Shown in pieces: positions 25,231 to 34,890 of a stretch of DNA of 64,000 nucleotides. The position numbers and the translations under genes are program-made. Position 1 is the first letter of the stretch; every line of letters begins with the position of its first letter. This stretch comes from Pseudomonadota bacterium. GTDB lineage: Bacteria; Pseudomonadota; Alphaproteobacteria; Caulobacterales; Caulobacteraceae. The notes beneath the pieces were generated by a model. The model made no database searches and had not been told where the DNA came from. It saw nothing but the letters and a program-made list of their open reading frames with translations. The DNA is taken from NCBI GenBank assembly GCA_020161365.1, contig JAIUNU010000010.1, positions 122,131 through 186,130 on the forward strand. Direction: 5' to 3'.

Positions 25231-26385
25231 ATGCCCACCATCTCGCGTGGGCTTGTTTCAAACCCGCCGGCCGTGCCGGAGGGCAAGAACAAGCTGCGCG
25301 TCTTTGACGACAAGATCCGGGGCTTCTTTATCCAAGTGCGCCCCAACGGCAGCGTGACCTTCTATCTTCGATATCAAGACCAACGATGTCGCCAACGCGA
25401 GGTACGTATTGGGCGTCTGGGCGACATCACCGTTGATCAGGCACGCAAGCGCGCCCAGGACCTGCGGGCTGAAGCCGCTCTTGGCGGAGACCCCGCCGGA
25501 GAGCGGGACAGGCTCAAGAACGTGTCCACATTCGGCGACTTCATGGAGAGACGGTATCTGCCTCATGTCAAGGAGCGCCTCCGGTCTTACCGGGACCAGG
25601 AGAGCTTCTACCGCCTTCGCCTGAAGGCTCACTGGGGCAATCGGCGCCTGGACGAGATCAAGGCGGCCGACCTTGCCGCGCTCCAGGACAAACTGCGTCG
25701 CGAGGGTCTCTCCAACGCGACGGTCAATCGCTACACCGCCGCCATCCGCCGCGCTTTCAACCTGGCCCTGCGCTGGGAGGTGTACGAGGGGAAAAACCCC
25801 GCCGTCCACGCCGAGATGCGCCGCGAGCAACACCGCGAACGCTACCTCGGCGAGGTCGAACTCAGGGCCATGTTCCAAGCGCTGAAGGAAGAGCCCAGTG
25901 AGACGGCCGCCAATGCCCTCGCGCTCTTGGTCGCCACGGGCGCCCGGCGTGGTGAGGCGCTCGGCGCGCGGTGGGAGCACATTGACTGGGACCGGCGCCT
26001 CTGGGTGGTGCCCATGTCAAAGAGCGGCCGCCGGCGGCATATCGTGCTTTCGGACGCCGCTCTTGCGATCCTGCGGCGCCAGGAACGCCGAAGGCTGCTC
26101 AGCCCCTGGGTCTTCCCAGGGCCAGACCCCAAGAAGGCCTTCTGCAATCTGGCCAAGCCTTGGGCTCGGGTGAAGGCGCGGGCGGGCCTTGATCCCGACC
26201 TTCGCATCCACGACCTGCGCCACACCTTCGCCAGCATGCTGGTGGGGAAGGGGCGCAGCCTGCAGGAGGTCGGGACTCTCTTGGGTCACAGTCAGCTCAG
26301 CATGACCCAGCGCTACGCGCACCTTGAGCCAAGGCGGCTGATCGAAGCCGCCAACGAGGCCCTTCCGGACTTCAACCGGGTCTAG
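25231..26385 (+). CDS. tyrosine-type site-specific integrase
   Basis: A 384-residue phage-type integrase. The N-terminal arm-binding domain (VFDDKIRGFFIQVRPNG, YRDQ...RIGRLGDITVDQARKRA) is of the DUF4102-like kind and is followed by a SAM-like core-binding domain (~90-180). The catalytic domain has Arg in LLVATGARRGEALG (~residue 236), HDLRHTFAS (~327), GHSQLSMTQRYAH (~352) and the Tyr nucleophile at ~362. It has a GGAG before its ATG. It is the natural catalyst for the tRNA-Lys integration marked by the 82-bp repeats. The excisionase-like gene lies just downstream. Confidence 0.95.
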   Translation: MPTISRGLVSNPPAVPEGKNKLRVFDDKIRGFFIQVRPNGSVTFYLRYQDQRCRQREVRIGRLGDITVDQARKRAQDLRAEAALGGDPAGERDRLKNVSTFGDFMERRYLPHVKERLRSYRDQESFYRLRLKAHWGNRRLDEIKAADLAALQDKLRREGLSNATVNRYTAAIRRAFNLALRWEVYEGKNPAVHAEMRREQHRERYLGEVELRAMFQALKEEPSETAANALALLVATGARRGEALGARWEHIDWDRRLWVVPMSKSGRRRHIVLSDAALAILRRQERRRLLSPWVFPGPDPKKAFCNLAKPWARVKARAGLDPDLRIHDLRHTFASMLVGKGRSLQEVGTLLGHSQLSMTQRYAHLEPRRLIEAANEALPDFNRV

Positions 26386-26403
26386 GCCAGCAACAGCACT
26401 TTC

Positions 26404-26446
26404 AAACAGAAGGCCCCGAGGCATCGCCCGGGGCCTTCTGTTTTTT
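26404..26446 (+). terminator. integrase terminator abutting the next Shine-Dalgarno
   Basis: AAACAGAAGGCCCCG pairs with CGGGGCCTTCTGTTT (15 bp, 10-base loop) and ends in TTTTTT. GGAGACG and ATG follow at once, the same layout as at 24,645-24,698. Confidence 0.88.
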
Positions 26447-26456
26447 GGAGACGATG

Positions 26457-26741
26457 ATGACGCGCAAGACGATGTCGACCGTGATGGACCATCCGCGCGC
26501 CCTGCCTGGCAATGCGATCGAGAAGGCGGCCCTGGCGGTCGTAATGGCGCCGCTGCTGACGCCGGCCCAGGTCGCCGACATGCTCACCGTGAGCAAGCGG
26601 ACGCTGGAGCGGTGGCGGATGACGGGCGAGGGGCCAGAGTACGTGGCGCTCAGCCGCAAGGTGGTGCGCTACGATGCGGCGGCGTTGGCGGCGTTTGTGG
26701 AGGGGCGGCGGCGGATGAATACCGTTGCAAGAGCAGTTTGA
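26457..26741 (+). CDS. excisionase-like HTH (MerR/AlpA-type) protein
   Basis: About 94 residues. LLTPAQVADMLTVSKRTLER followed by WRMTGEGPEYVALSRKVVRY is the helix-turn-helix_17/AlpA-excisionase pattern (TxxEVAxxLxVSxxTLxRWR...GP.f..lg..vRY). GGAG six bases before ATG 26,457 favours it over ATG 26,454. Lying between the integrase and the large ATPase gene, it may direct excision or regulate the integrase. The start of the next gene lies 61 bases downstream. Confidence 0.8.
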   Translation: MTRKTMSTVMDHPRALPGNAIEKAALAVVMAPLLTPAQVADMLTVSKRTLERWRMTGEGPEYVALSRKVVRYDAAALAAFVEGRRRMNTVARAV

Positions 26742-26802
26742 GCGACCACGCAGCACGAACACGCCCATCGCGTGCGCGCTCGAATTGTCGCAAGCTAAGC
26801 GG

Positions 26803-29800
26803 ATGAATGCGAGGCGAGTCGCCGGTGTTGTGGATCAGGGCGCGAGCGGGACCCAGACCCCAGCGGACCTTGAACGGACCTTCTCCGAAGCCGGAGAGGG
26901 GGACGACACGCCCTCGTCGGTCGCGCGGTATCTGCGCCAACGGCGCGGGGAGAAGCAGGACTGGCCCTGGCTGTTAAAGTCGGCCCTGGTGGTCATTCTG
27001 AACGAAGCTGGAGCAGGCAAGACCTGGGAAATCCGGCGCCAAGTCCAGAGGAAGACTGCCGCAAGAGAGGATGCTTTCTTTCTGCCGTTGGAGCGGTTGG
27101 CGCGCCACGAAGGCGACCTTCTATTCGAGACCCCCGAACAGGCGCACAATTTCAGGCGCTGGCGAAGCTCGCGTCGCACCGCGACCTTCTTCCTCGATGC
27201 GCTGGATGAGGCCAAGCTCCCCAGCAGCGCCGACGCCCATCCCTTGCATATAGCGCTCCGCCGCCTTGAAGCCATGATCGGTGATCGCGCCTGGGGGCGT
27301 GTGCGGTTGGTGATCGCATCCAGACCTTCGGCCTTTAAGCAGGCGGAAGAGGTTGAGGTCTCGCGACTCGCAGACAAGCTCCGAAGCCGGGGGACGGACG
27401 GCCCGTGTCCGCATGTGGTCAAACTCGACCCACTGAGCCTGGATCAGCAGGTGCTGCTGGGGCGGCACCTTGCGGCACCCGACGAGTTCGTCGCCAAGCT
27501 GCACGATCAAGACGCGATTGATTTGGCACCGACGCCGCTGGATTTCGAGAATCTGCTCGACGCCTATCGCGCTGAGGAGGCAGCGGGCCGGCGCGGGGAG
27601 GCGATTTTCAACAGCCTTTCAGCTGTCGTTGACCGAGCCATCGCCTGGCGTATCGAGGGACATCCGACCAGCCGTCCGCGCTCACGCCTCTCGCCGCAAC
27701 GGACGCGGGAGGGCGCGCGGCGCCTCGCTTGCGCCTGTCTCCTGGGGCCCAGCCTTGTCATCCGCACGCCCGGAACACACGGCCACGGTGTCGAGGCGAT
27801 GGCCGTCCTGAACGGTGGAGGCGGCGGTTGGAGCATCGATGACGTTGACCAACTTCTGGCCTCCGGTCTCTTTACCCCCGCTTGGGACGGTCGCGTACAT
27901 TTCCATCACCGTCGAACGCTCGACCGCCTAGCGGCCGAGGCGTTCGACGACCTCCTAAGCAAGGGGCTTGGCCTGCAGGAAGTGGCCGACATACTGACGC
28001 CTGCCGCCTACGGACAGACCAGCGCCCCGGCAGCATTTCACGGCGCGTTAGGATGGCTGGCAACGCTCAATCCCGGTTTCCGCAACCATCTTGTCGGCAT
28101 CGCGCCCCAACTCTTGATCGAGGAGGGTGATCCGAGCCGCCTGCCGCTCTCCGTTCGCGAGCAGGTGCTGGTGAACCATGTCGCGCGCTACGGCGACATC
28201 CGGTGGCGCCATGAATGGATGGACGGCGCCAGGGCTCGCCGCTTCGTCGAACCCTCCTTGGCGCCAACCATTAGTCGCCTCCTGCTCGGGCCCATCATAG
28301 CCGAGGAGCCAGCGGGGCATTTGATCGCCCTGGCCGAAATGGGCGGTCTCTCGGCTTGCGCCGACGCGCTGCTCGACGTGGCGCAAGACCAACTTCGAAC
28401 CCCTTCGCTCCGAGCACGAGCCATTCACGCTCTGGTGCTGCTCGGCGAGTCGTCTCACCTGGAGACGATCAAGGCAATAACACTGAGGCTCCGCTGGTCG
28501 AACGACGACCCCGATCATCACACTCGGCACGAGCGCAATCAGCTGCGGATTGCGGGCGTGATCGCCTGCGCCCGGCTTTCGACTGCGCGAGAGATGCTGG
28601 GCATGGTGACGCGACTGGACCGACGGTCTGAACAGTACACAAACCTCGGCGATCACGGCCTCGCCGAGGCAATTGCGCTGGCGTGCTCGATCGAAGAGCT
28701 TCCGCGCCTTCTCCGGTGGCTCTCGCGACTTTGTTGGATGCGCCGTGATCTCCCGATCACCTACACCGCGCCGCTCGATTGGACCCATCTCGGCTGGCAT
28801 CTGCTTCCCGCGCTGCATGCCGTCGCGGTCCGCTGCGTCCGCGAGCGGCCGCCTGGCCTCGACGTTGCGTTCCTCGCCCTGGAGACGGAGCGGCTGTTGA
28901 ACGTGGCCGACGTCATGCTCAGCCCCCTCTGGCGCTACGATCGTGAAACGCCCGATCCGTTGACGCACGCGCTTCACGAGGCCGCCTGGCTGCGCCAGGC
29001 GATCTTCCTACAATGGTTGGCTGAGCACGACCCGCCCAAAGCCGGCGACGCGGCAATGCATTTGGACCGTCGCGCGCGTCCTTTCCAACAGCTAGACGAG
29101 GACCTGCACTGGCTGTTGGACGGCTACCGCCAGATCGGGGCGGGCGCGCTTTCGGATGCATACGGTCGAGCCATCGTCGACCGCCTCTGGCGCACGTCGC
29201 CAAAGGGGCGAGCCCATTGGTGGCGCGATTTCTGCCGATTGGCGGCGGCCAAGGGCGACCAGGAAAGCCTTCGTCGATTGCCGACCTGGTTCCGACGCTG
29301 GGGTGGCGTTTTGGAGCTGAAGGCGAGGCGCGCCTGGATGACCAGTCGTGTGCGCAAATACCTGCGTCATCCCGAATGGCTGCGTCGCGATTTCCTATTG
29401 GCGAGCAGCAAGCGGCGCCTGAAGCGGGCCGGGCGCGCTCTCGGAGACCTCCGGCATGAGGGCTTGGCGTTCTGGGCCGTCCGCCGACACCTCTATTCGA
29501 AAGACCCGTTGTCAAATGTGCGCGCGGAACATGGCGACGCCGTCGCTGAAGGAGTGCTTTTCGCGGCAAAGGGTTTTGCGCTTCGCTTCGTACCTTCGAG
29601 CCCAATTGGAAGAGCCACAGAGGCACTGCAATTTGCGACCCTGGGGTGGTCGATGATTGCGCAGGATGACCCTGCAGCGATTGATAGCGTGACGGACGAC
29701 CATGCGCGCGTCGCTTTGATCGCGGGTCTCGCCCAGAATCCGGTTCCAGGATGGGCCAAACAGATCGCAGGGCAACGCGTCGCCCTCTGGAAGAGCCTAA

Positions 29801-31116
29801 TCGAACCGGAGATCGCCGAGGACATCGCCCGCCTGAAGACCCGCCGGGGTGGGGCACTTGGTCTGCTGGCCACCCTCGCGCGCCTGAGCACGGTCCTCCA
29901 GCGCCCGTTCGCGGGGGAGGTCGCCGCGCTCATCGCTGGACCCAATGCCTTGACCATCCACCAATTGGACGATGTGTTCGCAGTCGCGCGCTCGGATCCG
30001 GAAAACCACTCGCTGCTGATGGCAACGGCTCGGCACCGAACGCGAGAATATCTGGCCAGCGGCGAGATCGGCGTGGCCGCAGCGTGGTTGCGGGAGTGGA
30101 TGTGGTTCGACAGCACGGCGGCCTGGGCCGAGGTCCAGCGTTTCCGAGACCATCTCTGGGGCGACGAAGATCCCATGGTGTTAGTTTTTGAAGGTCTCGC
30201 CGAGCGCCTTTCCCTAAACCACCTGGGTCCTGCTGTCGCAGCTGCGTTTGCGAGAGACGTCTACCGCCACCTTGGCGACGATGACGACGAAGCCAGATCA
30301 TCTGAGGTCACCTCGCGCAGCCGGGCGCTCCGCTACAAACGCGACATCCTGCCGTTTCTGGCGCAAGACCCGAGTCCCGAGGCACGGGCAGCGCTCGCCG
30401 GCCTCCTCGCCGATCCACTCTTCGAGACCAGTCGCGGTTGGATTCATCGCCTGCTCGCCGAGCAGGCGGCTGAGGCGGCCCGGCCGCGTGATTGGACCGC
30501 TTCAGAGGTAGCGGCCCTTCTCGATGTTTGGCTGCGGCCGCCCAACAGCATCGACGCGCTCTTCGAAATGGCCGAGCGTCAGCTGGTCTCCATTGCCGGC
30601 GAGCTGCGGACCTCGGAGTTCGATATTCGGGGACTATTTCGTAGTGCCATGGAGACCGAGGTGCGGGCCTTCTTCGGCGACGCCCTGCGTCGGCGCTCCC
30701 AACAATGGTTCGACGTCACTCAGGAGAGCGTCACATCAGGTGAGAAGCGGACCGACCTTCGTCTGGCTGCCGAGTTCGGTGTCGTAGTCGTCGAGCTGAA
30801 GCTTGCTGACAGGACGTCGGCCAGCGAGCTGCGCGAGCGCCTCGAAAACCAGCTCCTAGGGCAATACCTGATCTCTCGTAAGGTGCGGCACGGGATCTTC
30901 GCTGTAATCCGCGCAGCAGGCACAAGGCGGTCATGGCCGCTTCCTTGCGGCGTGGACGCAGACTTCCCGGGTCTCGTTGCGTGGCTGAGCAGTGAGGCCG
31001 CCACTCTGGCGGGGGGCGCCGACGGCGTGGGGCGGCTCAAGGTTGTGGGCCTGGACATCGCCTCACCAAAACCCGCCCAGAAGCGCCGTCGCTCCTCACC
31101 TCCGCTCGACAGCTGA
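26803..31116 (+). CDS. NACHT-like STAND ATPase with C-terminal PD-(D/E)XK nuclease-like domain
   Basis: About 1437 residues. The Walker A motif is NEAGAGKT (residues 67-74), Walker B/NACHT-type box is FFLDALDEA (~129-137), and a sensor-1-like VIASRPSAF is near 172. A long helical stretch follows (~250-1200), suited to HEAT/TPR-like sensing. Near the C-terminus TDLRL (Asp1318), VVELK (Glu1331, Lys1333) and a following QLLGQYL helix match the core of PD-(D/E)XK nucleases. This is the reverse order of Avs proteins, where the effector is N-terminal. Being island cargo next to the att site, a single-gene anti-phage role by abortive DNA cleavage is my inference. The start is uncertain; TTG 26,725 is in frame. 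Confidence 0.82.
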   Translation: MNARRVAGVVDQGASGTQTPADLERTFSEAGEGDDTPSSVARYLRQRRGEKQDWPWLLKSALVVILNEAGAGKTWEIRRQVQRKTAAREDAFFLPLERLARHEGDLLFETPEQAHNFRRWRSSRRTATFFLDALDEAKLPSSADAHPLHIALRRLEAMIGDRAWGRVRLVIASRPSAFKQAEEVEVSRLADKLRSRGTDGPCPHVVKLDPLSLDQQVLLGRHLAAPDEFVAKLHDQDAIDLAPTPLDFENLLDAYRAEEAAGRRGEAIFNSLSAVVDRAIAWRIEGHPTSRPRSRLSPQRTREGARRLACACLLGPSLVIRTPGTHGHGVEAMAVLNGGGGGWSIDDVDQLLASGLFTPAWDGRVHFHHRRTLDRLAAEAFDDLLSKGLGLQEVADILTPAAYGQTSAPAAFHGALGWLATLNPGFRNHLVGIAPQLLIEEGDPSRLPLSVREQVLVNHVARYGDIRWRHEWMDGARARRFVEPSLAPTISRLLLGPIIAEEPAGHLIALAEMGGLSACADALLDVAQDQLRTPSLRARAIHALVLLGESSHLETIKAITLRLRWSNDDPDHHTRHERNQLRIAGVIACARLSTAREMLGMVTRLDRRSEQYTNLGDHGLAEAIALACSIEELPRLLRWLSRLCWMRRDLPITYTAPLDWTHLGWHLLPALHAVAVRCVRERPPGLDVAFLALETERLLNVADVMLSPLWRYDRETPDPLTHALHEAAWLRQAIFLQWLAEHDPPKAGDAAMHLDRRARPFQQLDEDLHWLLDGYRQIGAGALSDAYGRAIVDRLWRTSPKGRAHWWRDFCRLAAAKGDQESLRRLPTWFRRWGGVLELKARRAWMTSRVRKYLRHPEWLRRDFLLASSKRRLKRAGRALGDLRHEGLAFWAVRRHLYSKDPLSNVRAEHGDAVAEGVLFAAKGFALRFVPSSPIGRATEALQFATLGWSMIAQDDPAAIDSVTDDHARVALIAGLAQNPVPGWAKQIAGQRVALWKSLIEPEIAEDIARLKTRRGGALGLLATLARLSTVLQRPFAGEVAALIAGPNALTIHQLDDVFAVARSDPENHSLLMATARHRTREYLASGEIGVAAAWLREWMWFDSTAAWAEVQRFRDHLWGDEDPMVLVFEGLAERLSLNHLGPAVAAAFARDVYRHLGDDDDEARSSEVTSRSRALRYKRDILPFLAQDPSPEARAALAGLLADPLFETSRGWIHRLLAEQAAEAARPRDWTASEVAALLDVWLRPPNSIDALFEMAERQLVSIAGELRTSEFDIRGLFRSAMETEVRAFFGDALRRRSQQWFDVTQESVTSGEKRTDLRLAAEFGVVVVELKLADRTSASELRERLENQLLGQYLISRKVRHGIFAVIRAAGTRRSWPLPCGVDADFPGLVAWLSSEAATLAGGADGVGRLKVVGLDIASPKPAQKRRRSSPPLDS

Positions 31117-31201
31117 GTTGTAGCGCGCGGCAAATGCCGGCCGCTGCATCGAGCAGACTTGTTGCAGGCTTTTAGGGGAGTTTCAGGGGCGCTGCCCCAA
31201 T

Positions 31202-31314
<113 letters not shown>

Positions 31315-31398
31315 ATTCGACGGTCCGAAGCACTTGCGAGCCCCGGCGGCGAGGCGCGGAACATACGCAATGATTTTGGGAGCGCAAGCGCTTTTTTC

Positions 31399-31737
31399 AT
31401 GGCCAGACGAGATATTAGCGGCGCGGTCGATTTCGCGTACCTGGAGGGGTTCGCGGCCGGGGATTCTGCGGTGGTCGACGAGGTGCTGGCGCTGTTTCGG
31501 GAGCAGGCCGCGCTGTGGGCGCCGATGTTGGATCCGACCCATCCCGGCTGGAAGGATGCGGTCCATACCGTCAAGGGGGCGGCCCGGGGCGTCGGCGCCT
31601 TTGCCCTGGGTGAGGTCTGCGAGCGCTGTGAAGGGGGGCAGGAGAGCCTGGAGGCGGTCAGGACGGCGCTGGACATGGCGCTGCTGGACATCGCCGCCTA
31701 TGCGCACGAACAGGCGCTGCGCTCGCTGAAAAGCTAG
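31399..31737 (+). CDS. histidine phosphotransfer (Hpt) domain protein
   Basis: A 112-residue single-domain Hpt protein. FAYLEGFAAGDSAVVDEVLA and LFREQAALWAPML lead to VHTVKGAARGVGA, where the His of HTVKG is the phospho-acceptor. The four-helix layout fits phosphorelay proteins linking hybrid kinases to response regulators in Caulobacter (for example ShpA; identity not established). The frame is open upstream through the tRNA region, but the domain and ATG 31,399 set the start. It lies just outside the island. Confidence 0.85.
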   Translation: MARRDISGAVDFAYLEGFAAGDSAVVDEVLALFREQAALWAPMLDPTHPGWKDAVHTVKGAARGVGAFALGEVCERCEGGQESLEAVRTALDMALLDIAAYAHEQALRSLKS

Positions 31738-31750
31738 CCCTAAAAAAGAA

Positions 31751-31774
31751 GGGCCGAAGCTTGCGCTTCGGCCC
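31751..31774 (-). terminator. terminator of the TonB receptor gene
   Basis: GGGCCGAAGC and GCTTCGGCCC form a perfect 10-bp stem with a 4-base loop. On the minus strand it is followed by TTCTTTTTTA, so it ends the receptor transcript. It may also act on the convergent Hpt gene. Confidence 0.85.
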
Positions 31775-31800
31775 ACTAGGGAGTGGAGGGAAAAGGCGCG

Positions 31801-34800
31801 CTAGAACTTGGCGCGCAGGGTGACCTGGTAGGTGCGCCCGTCGTAGTCGATGAAGCGGGGCAGCATCGGATCGTTCTCGTATTCGGCGCGCTGGGCGTTG
31901 GTCAGGTTGAACGCATCGACCGAGACCGTCATGCTCTCGGTGAGCTTATAGGAGGCCGAGGCGTCCAGCTGGCTGCGGGCCTTGACCGTCCGGGCGTCGC
32001 CGACGAACGAGTTGCCGGCGGCAAGATCGTACTTGTCGCGCCAGTTATAGACGAGGCGGATGCCGCCCCAGCTGGCTTCGTAGTACCCGATCACGTTGAG
32101 GTTGTTCTTCGACACGCTGGGCAGGGTGATCTTCTTGCCTGCCGTGTCGACCCCATCGATCTTGGTGTACGAGTAGTTGAACGCGCCGCCGAAGTTCTTC
32201 CAGAAGCCCGGCAGGAAATCCAGGTTCTGCTGGATGTTGAACTCCAGGCCCGTCACGGTCATCGGCGACTGGTTGGTCCGGCCACTGACGCGCACCTCGG
32301 CGTTCTTCAGAATGCCGCCCGAGCCGACGAAGCGGTTGGAGCTGACGCACTTGGGCGAACCTGCCGAGGTGTCGATCGTCAGCGTGCCAAGGTCGACGTC
32401 GATGCCATCGATCTTGCCGCTGGCCGGGCAGAGCACAGACGGATCAGTGATCGGGCCGATGAAGCCCTTGATCTCCTTGCGGTAGGCGGCGAGCGAGATC
32501 AGTCCGCCGGGGCGATTGTACCATTCCAGCGACGCGTCGAACGAGTCGGCGGTGTAGGGCTTGATGTCGGTGGCGCCGAGGGTGACCGTGTAGACCGGGT
32601 CGGTCGGCGGGTTCACGTCGACGGGGACCTGGACAAACGTGGTCGGGACGTTGTCGCGCGGCTGCGGACGCACATAGGTGCGATAGGCGGCGGCGCGGAA
32701 CACCAGGTCGTCCCGCAGGTCGGCCATGAAGATCGCCGAGGGCAGCCAGTAGTCATACTCGTTCTTGCGCGTCGAGGTGCTGAGCGAGTGGTTGATGGGG
32801 CCAGCCTGACCGGAGAGGGCGGTGGTGCAGTTCTTACAGTTCAGGGCGACGATTTCTTGCTGGGTGCGCTCGTAGCGCGTGCCGAGCGTGCCTCGGAACG
32901 GAATGCTGAACAGGTCGCCTTTGAACTTCGCCGCCACATAGGCCGAATAGACGTCGTTCTGGTTGCTGAAGTTGTTGTTCCAGTAGTTGCCGTCCGTGTA
33001 GTTGTTCACGAAGCCGTACGGCGTGAGGAAGACGCCCGGCGCGCCCAATTGGAACTGATCGGGGAGGCCGTTCGGGTTCAAGGCGGTGCGTAGATTGGTG
33101 TTGAGCGGCGTCAGAGCCGTCAGCACGCGTTGCACGTCGACGGTCATCCAGTTGGCCGTCGCGCCTGGGGCTTTGCCGCCAAAGAAATCGTTCGCGTAGG
33201 ACAGCTGCGAAGCCATGTCCGGCGTGATGTTCTGGGTCTGGGCGCCGAGGGCCGTGTTGCGAGAGCCGCTGGAGGTGAACTTGGCCGTTTCTGCGCGTCC
33301 GCCGAACTGCAGAGCGGTGAAGAAGCCATCGAGCGTGCGCTCGAAGTCGATCTGGAAGGCGTCGAGTTTGTTGTCGGCCTTGCCGTTCGTGCCGGTGACG
33401 CCGAACCGGTCGGCGGCGGTGGTGGCGCTCTGGCCTGGCATCGGCGCGCCAGCCTGGGTGGTGGCGGTGGCGGTCGCCGGGATTGGGAAGCCGCCGCTGG
33501 GCAGGTGGGTCGGTTTGGGCGTCGTCAGGTTGGCCGAGTAGTTCGAGAGGTCCGAGCCGCCCAGGTTCACCAGCGCCACGATGCCGTTCAGGCCGGCGGG
33601 GCCGAGGTTGCGATAGGGGTTCTGGACGACGTCGAACTCGATCTGGTTGGCATAGGCCTTGGCGCGCGAGACGGTGAGGGTGGCCGTGGCCTTCCAATCG
33701 TCGTTCTTGAACTCGAGGCTGGGATTGATGGCCCAGGTCGAGTTCTCGGCAGGCTCCGAGCGGACCGAGTCGAACGTGTTGATGTTCTCGGCCTTGAACG
33801 AATTGATGTAGGCGCGGTCGCCGTTCGGTGTCTTGACGATGAAAGGCGTGCCGATCTCGCTGATCTTGGCGACGGCCGAGGTGGCGCCCAGGCCCGTATT
33901 GGTCCCGTTACCAGCGCCGGCGTCGATATAGAGCAGATGGTTGGTGGCCTCATCCAGCTTGCGCTTGGTCATGAAGGCGTTGGCGCCGAACTTCCAGGAC
34001 TCGTTGATGCGGTATTCAAACCCGGTGGAGGCCGAAAGGGTCGTGCCGCGATTGAACTTGACCAGCTGGCGCGTCTGGCTGGGGTAGTAGACGCCGCCCG
34101 GATACTGGGCGAGCAGTGCGTCGTAGACAGGGTTCGAGCCGGCGGCGGCCTGATTGCCCAGCTGGATCGCACCCAGGCGGTTGCCCCACGAATTCACCGT
34201 GATCGAGTCGCGGCGGAACTTTTCGTCCTTCCAGGCGACCACGCCGAAGACCGCGAAATCGTCGGTCAGGTGCTTGTTGTAGCCCAGCGAGGCCAACGGG
34301 CTGCCGAGGCTTCCGAGGTCATTGTACTCGTAGGACAGCTTGGCGAAGCCGCCGTCCTTGCGCGACAGGGCGGGGTTGATCCGCAGGTCGACATTGCCCG
34401 ACAGCCCGCCGGCCAGGTTCGACGCCGACGGCGTCTTGATCACGTTGATCGCCGTGAAGATGTCCGAGTTGAACGCGCCCAGCGGCGTTGAGCCGTTCAG
34501 GATCGGATCGGCGAAAGCGCCGCCGTTCAGCGTGGTGCGGGCGAAGCTGCCGGGCAGGCCGCGCAGGCTGATCGTGGCGTTGCGGCTCCCGGCTTCGCGG
34601 TTGATCTGGACGCCTGGAATGCGTTGGATCGCTTCGCCGACATTGAGGTCCGGGAAGCGGCCCAGGCCGTCCGACGAGATGCCGTCGGAAATTTCGAGGG
34701 TTTCGCGCTTCGTAGCGATCGCGTTGGCGTAGGCTTGGCGGAAACCGGTGACGACGACCGCCTCGACGGTTTCGGCTTCAGGCTTTTGACCTTCGGCGGT

Positions 34801-34890
34801 CTGAGCGTGCGCGGCCGATCCAACGGCCAGCGCGGCGCAGGACGCCAGCAGCGCGGCGCGAAGGGTGAAGGTGTTTCGAGCATGGATCAT
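31801..34890 (-). CDS. TonB-dependent outer-membrane receptor
   Basis: A 1029-residue receptor with a signal peptide (LLASCAALAVGSAAHAQ) and TonB box (AVVVTGFRQ). The plug carries IPGVQINREAGSRNATISLRG split by LPGSF and ends in GGLSGNVDLRINPALS. The long barrel closes with YQVTLRAKF. FRQAYANAIATKRE is the opening typical of the Caulobacter/Xanthomonas carbohydrate-type receptors. GGGGGAGG stands before the ATG. A palindrome at 34,966-34,980 upstream may be its operator. No transport genes adjoin it, so the ligand is open. Confidence 0.92.
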   Translation of the reverse strand: MIHARNTFTLRAALLASCAALAVGSAAHAQTAEGQKPEAETVEAVVVTGFRQAYANAIATKRETLEISDGISSDGLGRFPDLNVGEAIQRIPGVQINREAGSRNATISLRGLPGSFARTTLNGGAFADPILNGSTPLGAFNSDIFTAINVIKTPSASNLAGGLSGNVDLRINPALSRKDGGFAKLSYEYNDLGSLGSPLASLGYNKHLTDDFAVFGVVAWKDEKFRRDSITVNSWGNRLGAIQLGNQAAAGSNPVYDALLAQYPGGVYYPSQTRQLVKFNRGTTLSASTGFEYRINESWKFGANAFMTKRKLDEATNHLLYIDAGAGNGTNTGLGATSAVAKISEIGTPFIVKTPNGDRAYINSFKAENINTFDSVRSEPAENSTWAINPSLEFKNDDWKATATLTVSRAKAYANQIEFDVVQNPYRNLGPAGLNGIVALVNLGGSDLSNYSANLTTPKPTHLPSGGFPIPATATATTQAGAPMPGQSATTAADRFGVTGTNGKADNKLDAFQIDFERTLDGFFTALQFGGRAETAKFTSSGSRNTALGAQTQNITPDMASQLSYANDFFGGKAPGATANWMTVDVQRVLTALTPLNTNLRTALNPNGLPDQFQLGAPGVFLTPYGFVNNYTDGNYWNNNFSNQNDVYSAYVAAKFKGDLFSIPFRGTLGTRYERTQQEIVALNCKNCTTALSGQAGPINHSLSTSTRKNEYDYWLPSAIFMADLRDDLVFRAAAYRTYVRPQPRDNVPTTFVQVPVDVNPPTDPVYTVTLGATDIKPYTADSFDASLEWYNRPGGLISLAAYRKEIKGFIGPITDPSVLCPASGKIDGIDVDLGTLTIDTSAGSPKCVSSNRFVGSGGILKNAEVRVSGRTNQSPMTVTGLEFNIQQNLDFLPGFWKNFGGAFNYSYTKIDGVDTAGKKITLPSVSKNNLNVIGYYEASWGGIRLVYNWRDKYDLAAGNSFVGDARTVKARSQLDASASYKLTESMTVSVDAFNLTNAQRAEYENDPMLPRFIDYDGRTYQVTLRAKF

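Noticed and set aside
31783..34491. Two long plus-strand open frames over the third TonB receptor
   Set aside because: Shadows of the receptor gene; the receptor has a complete plug and barrel on the other strand.
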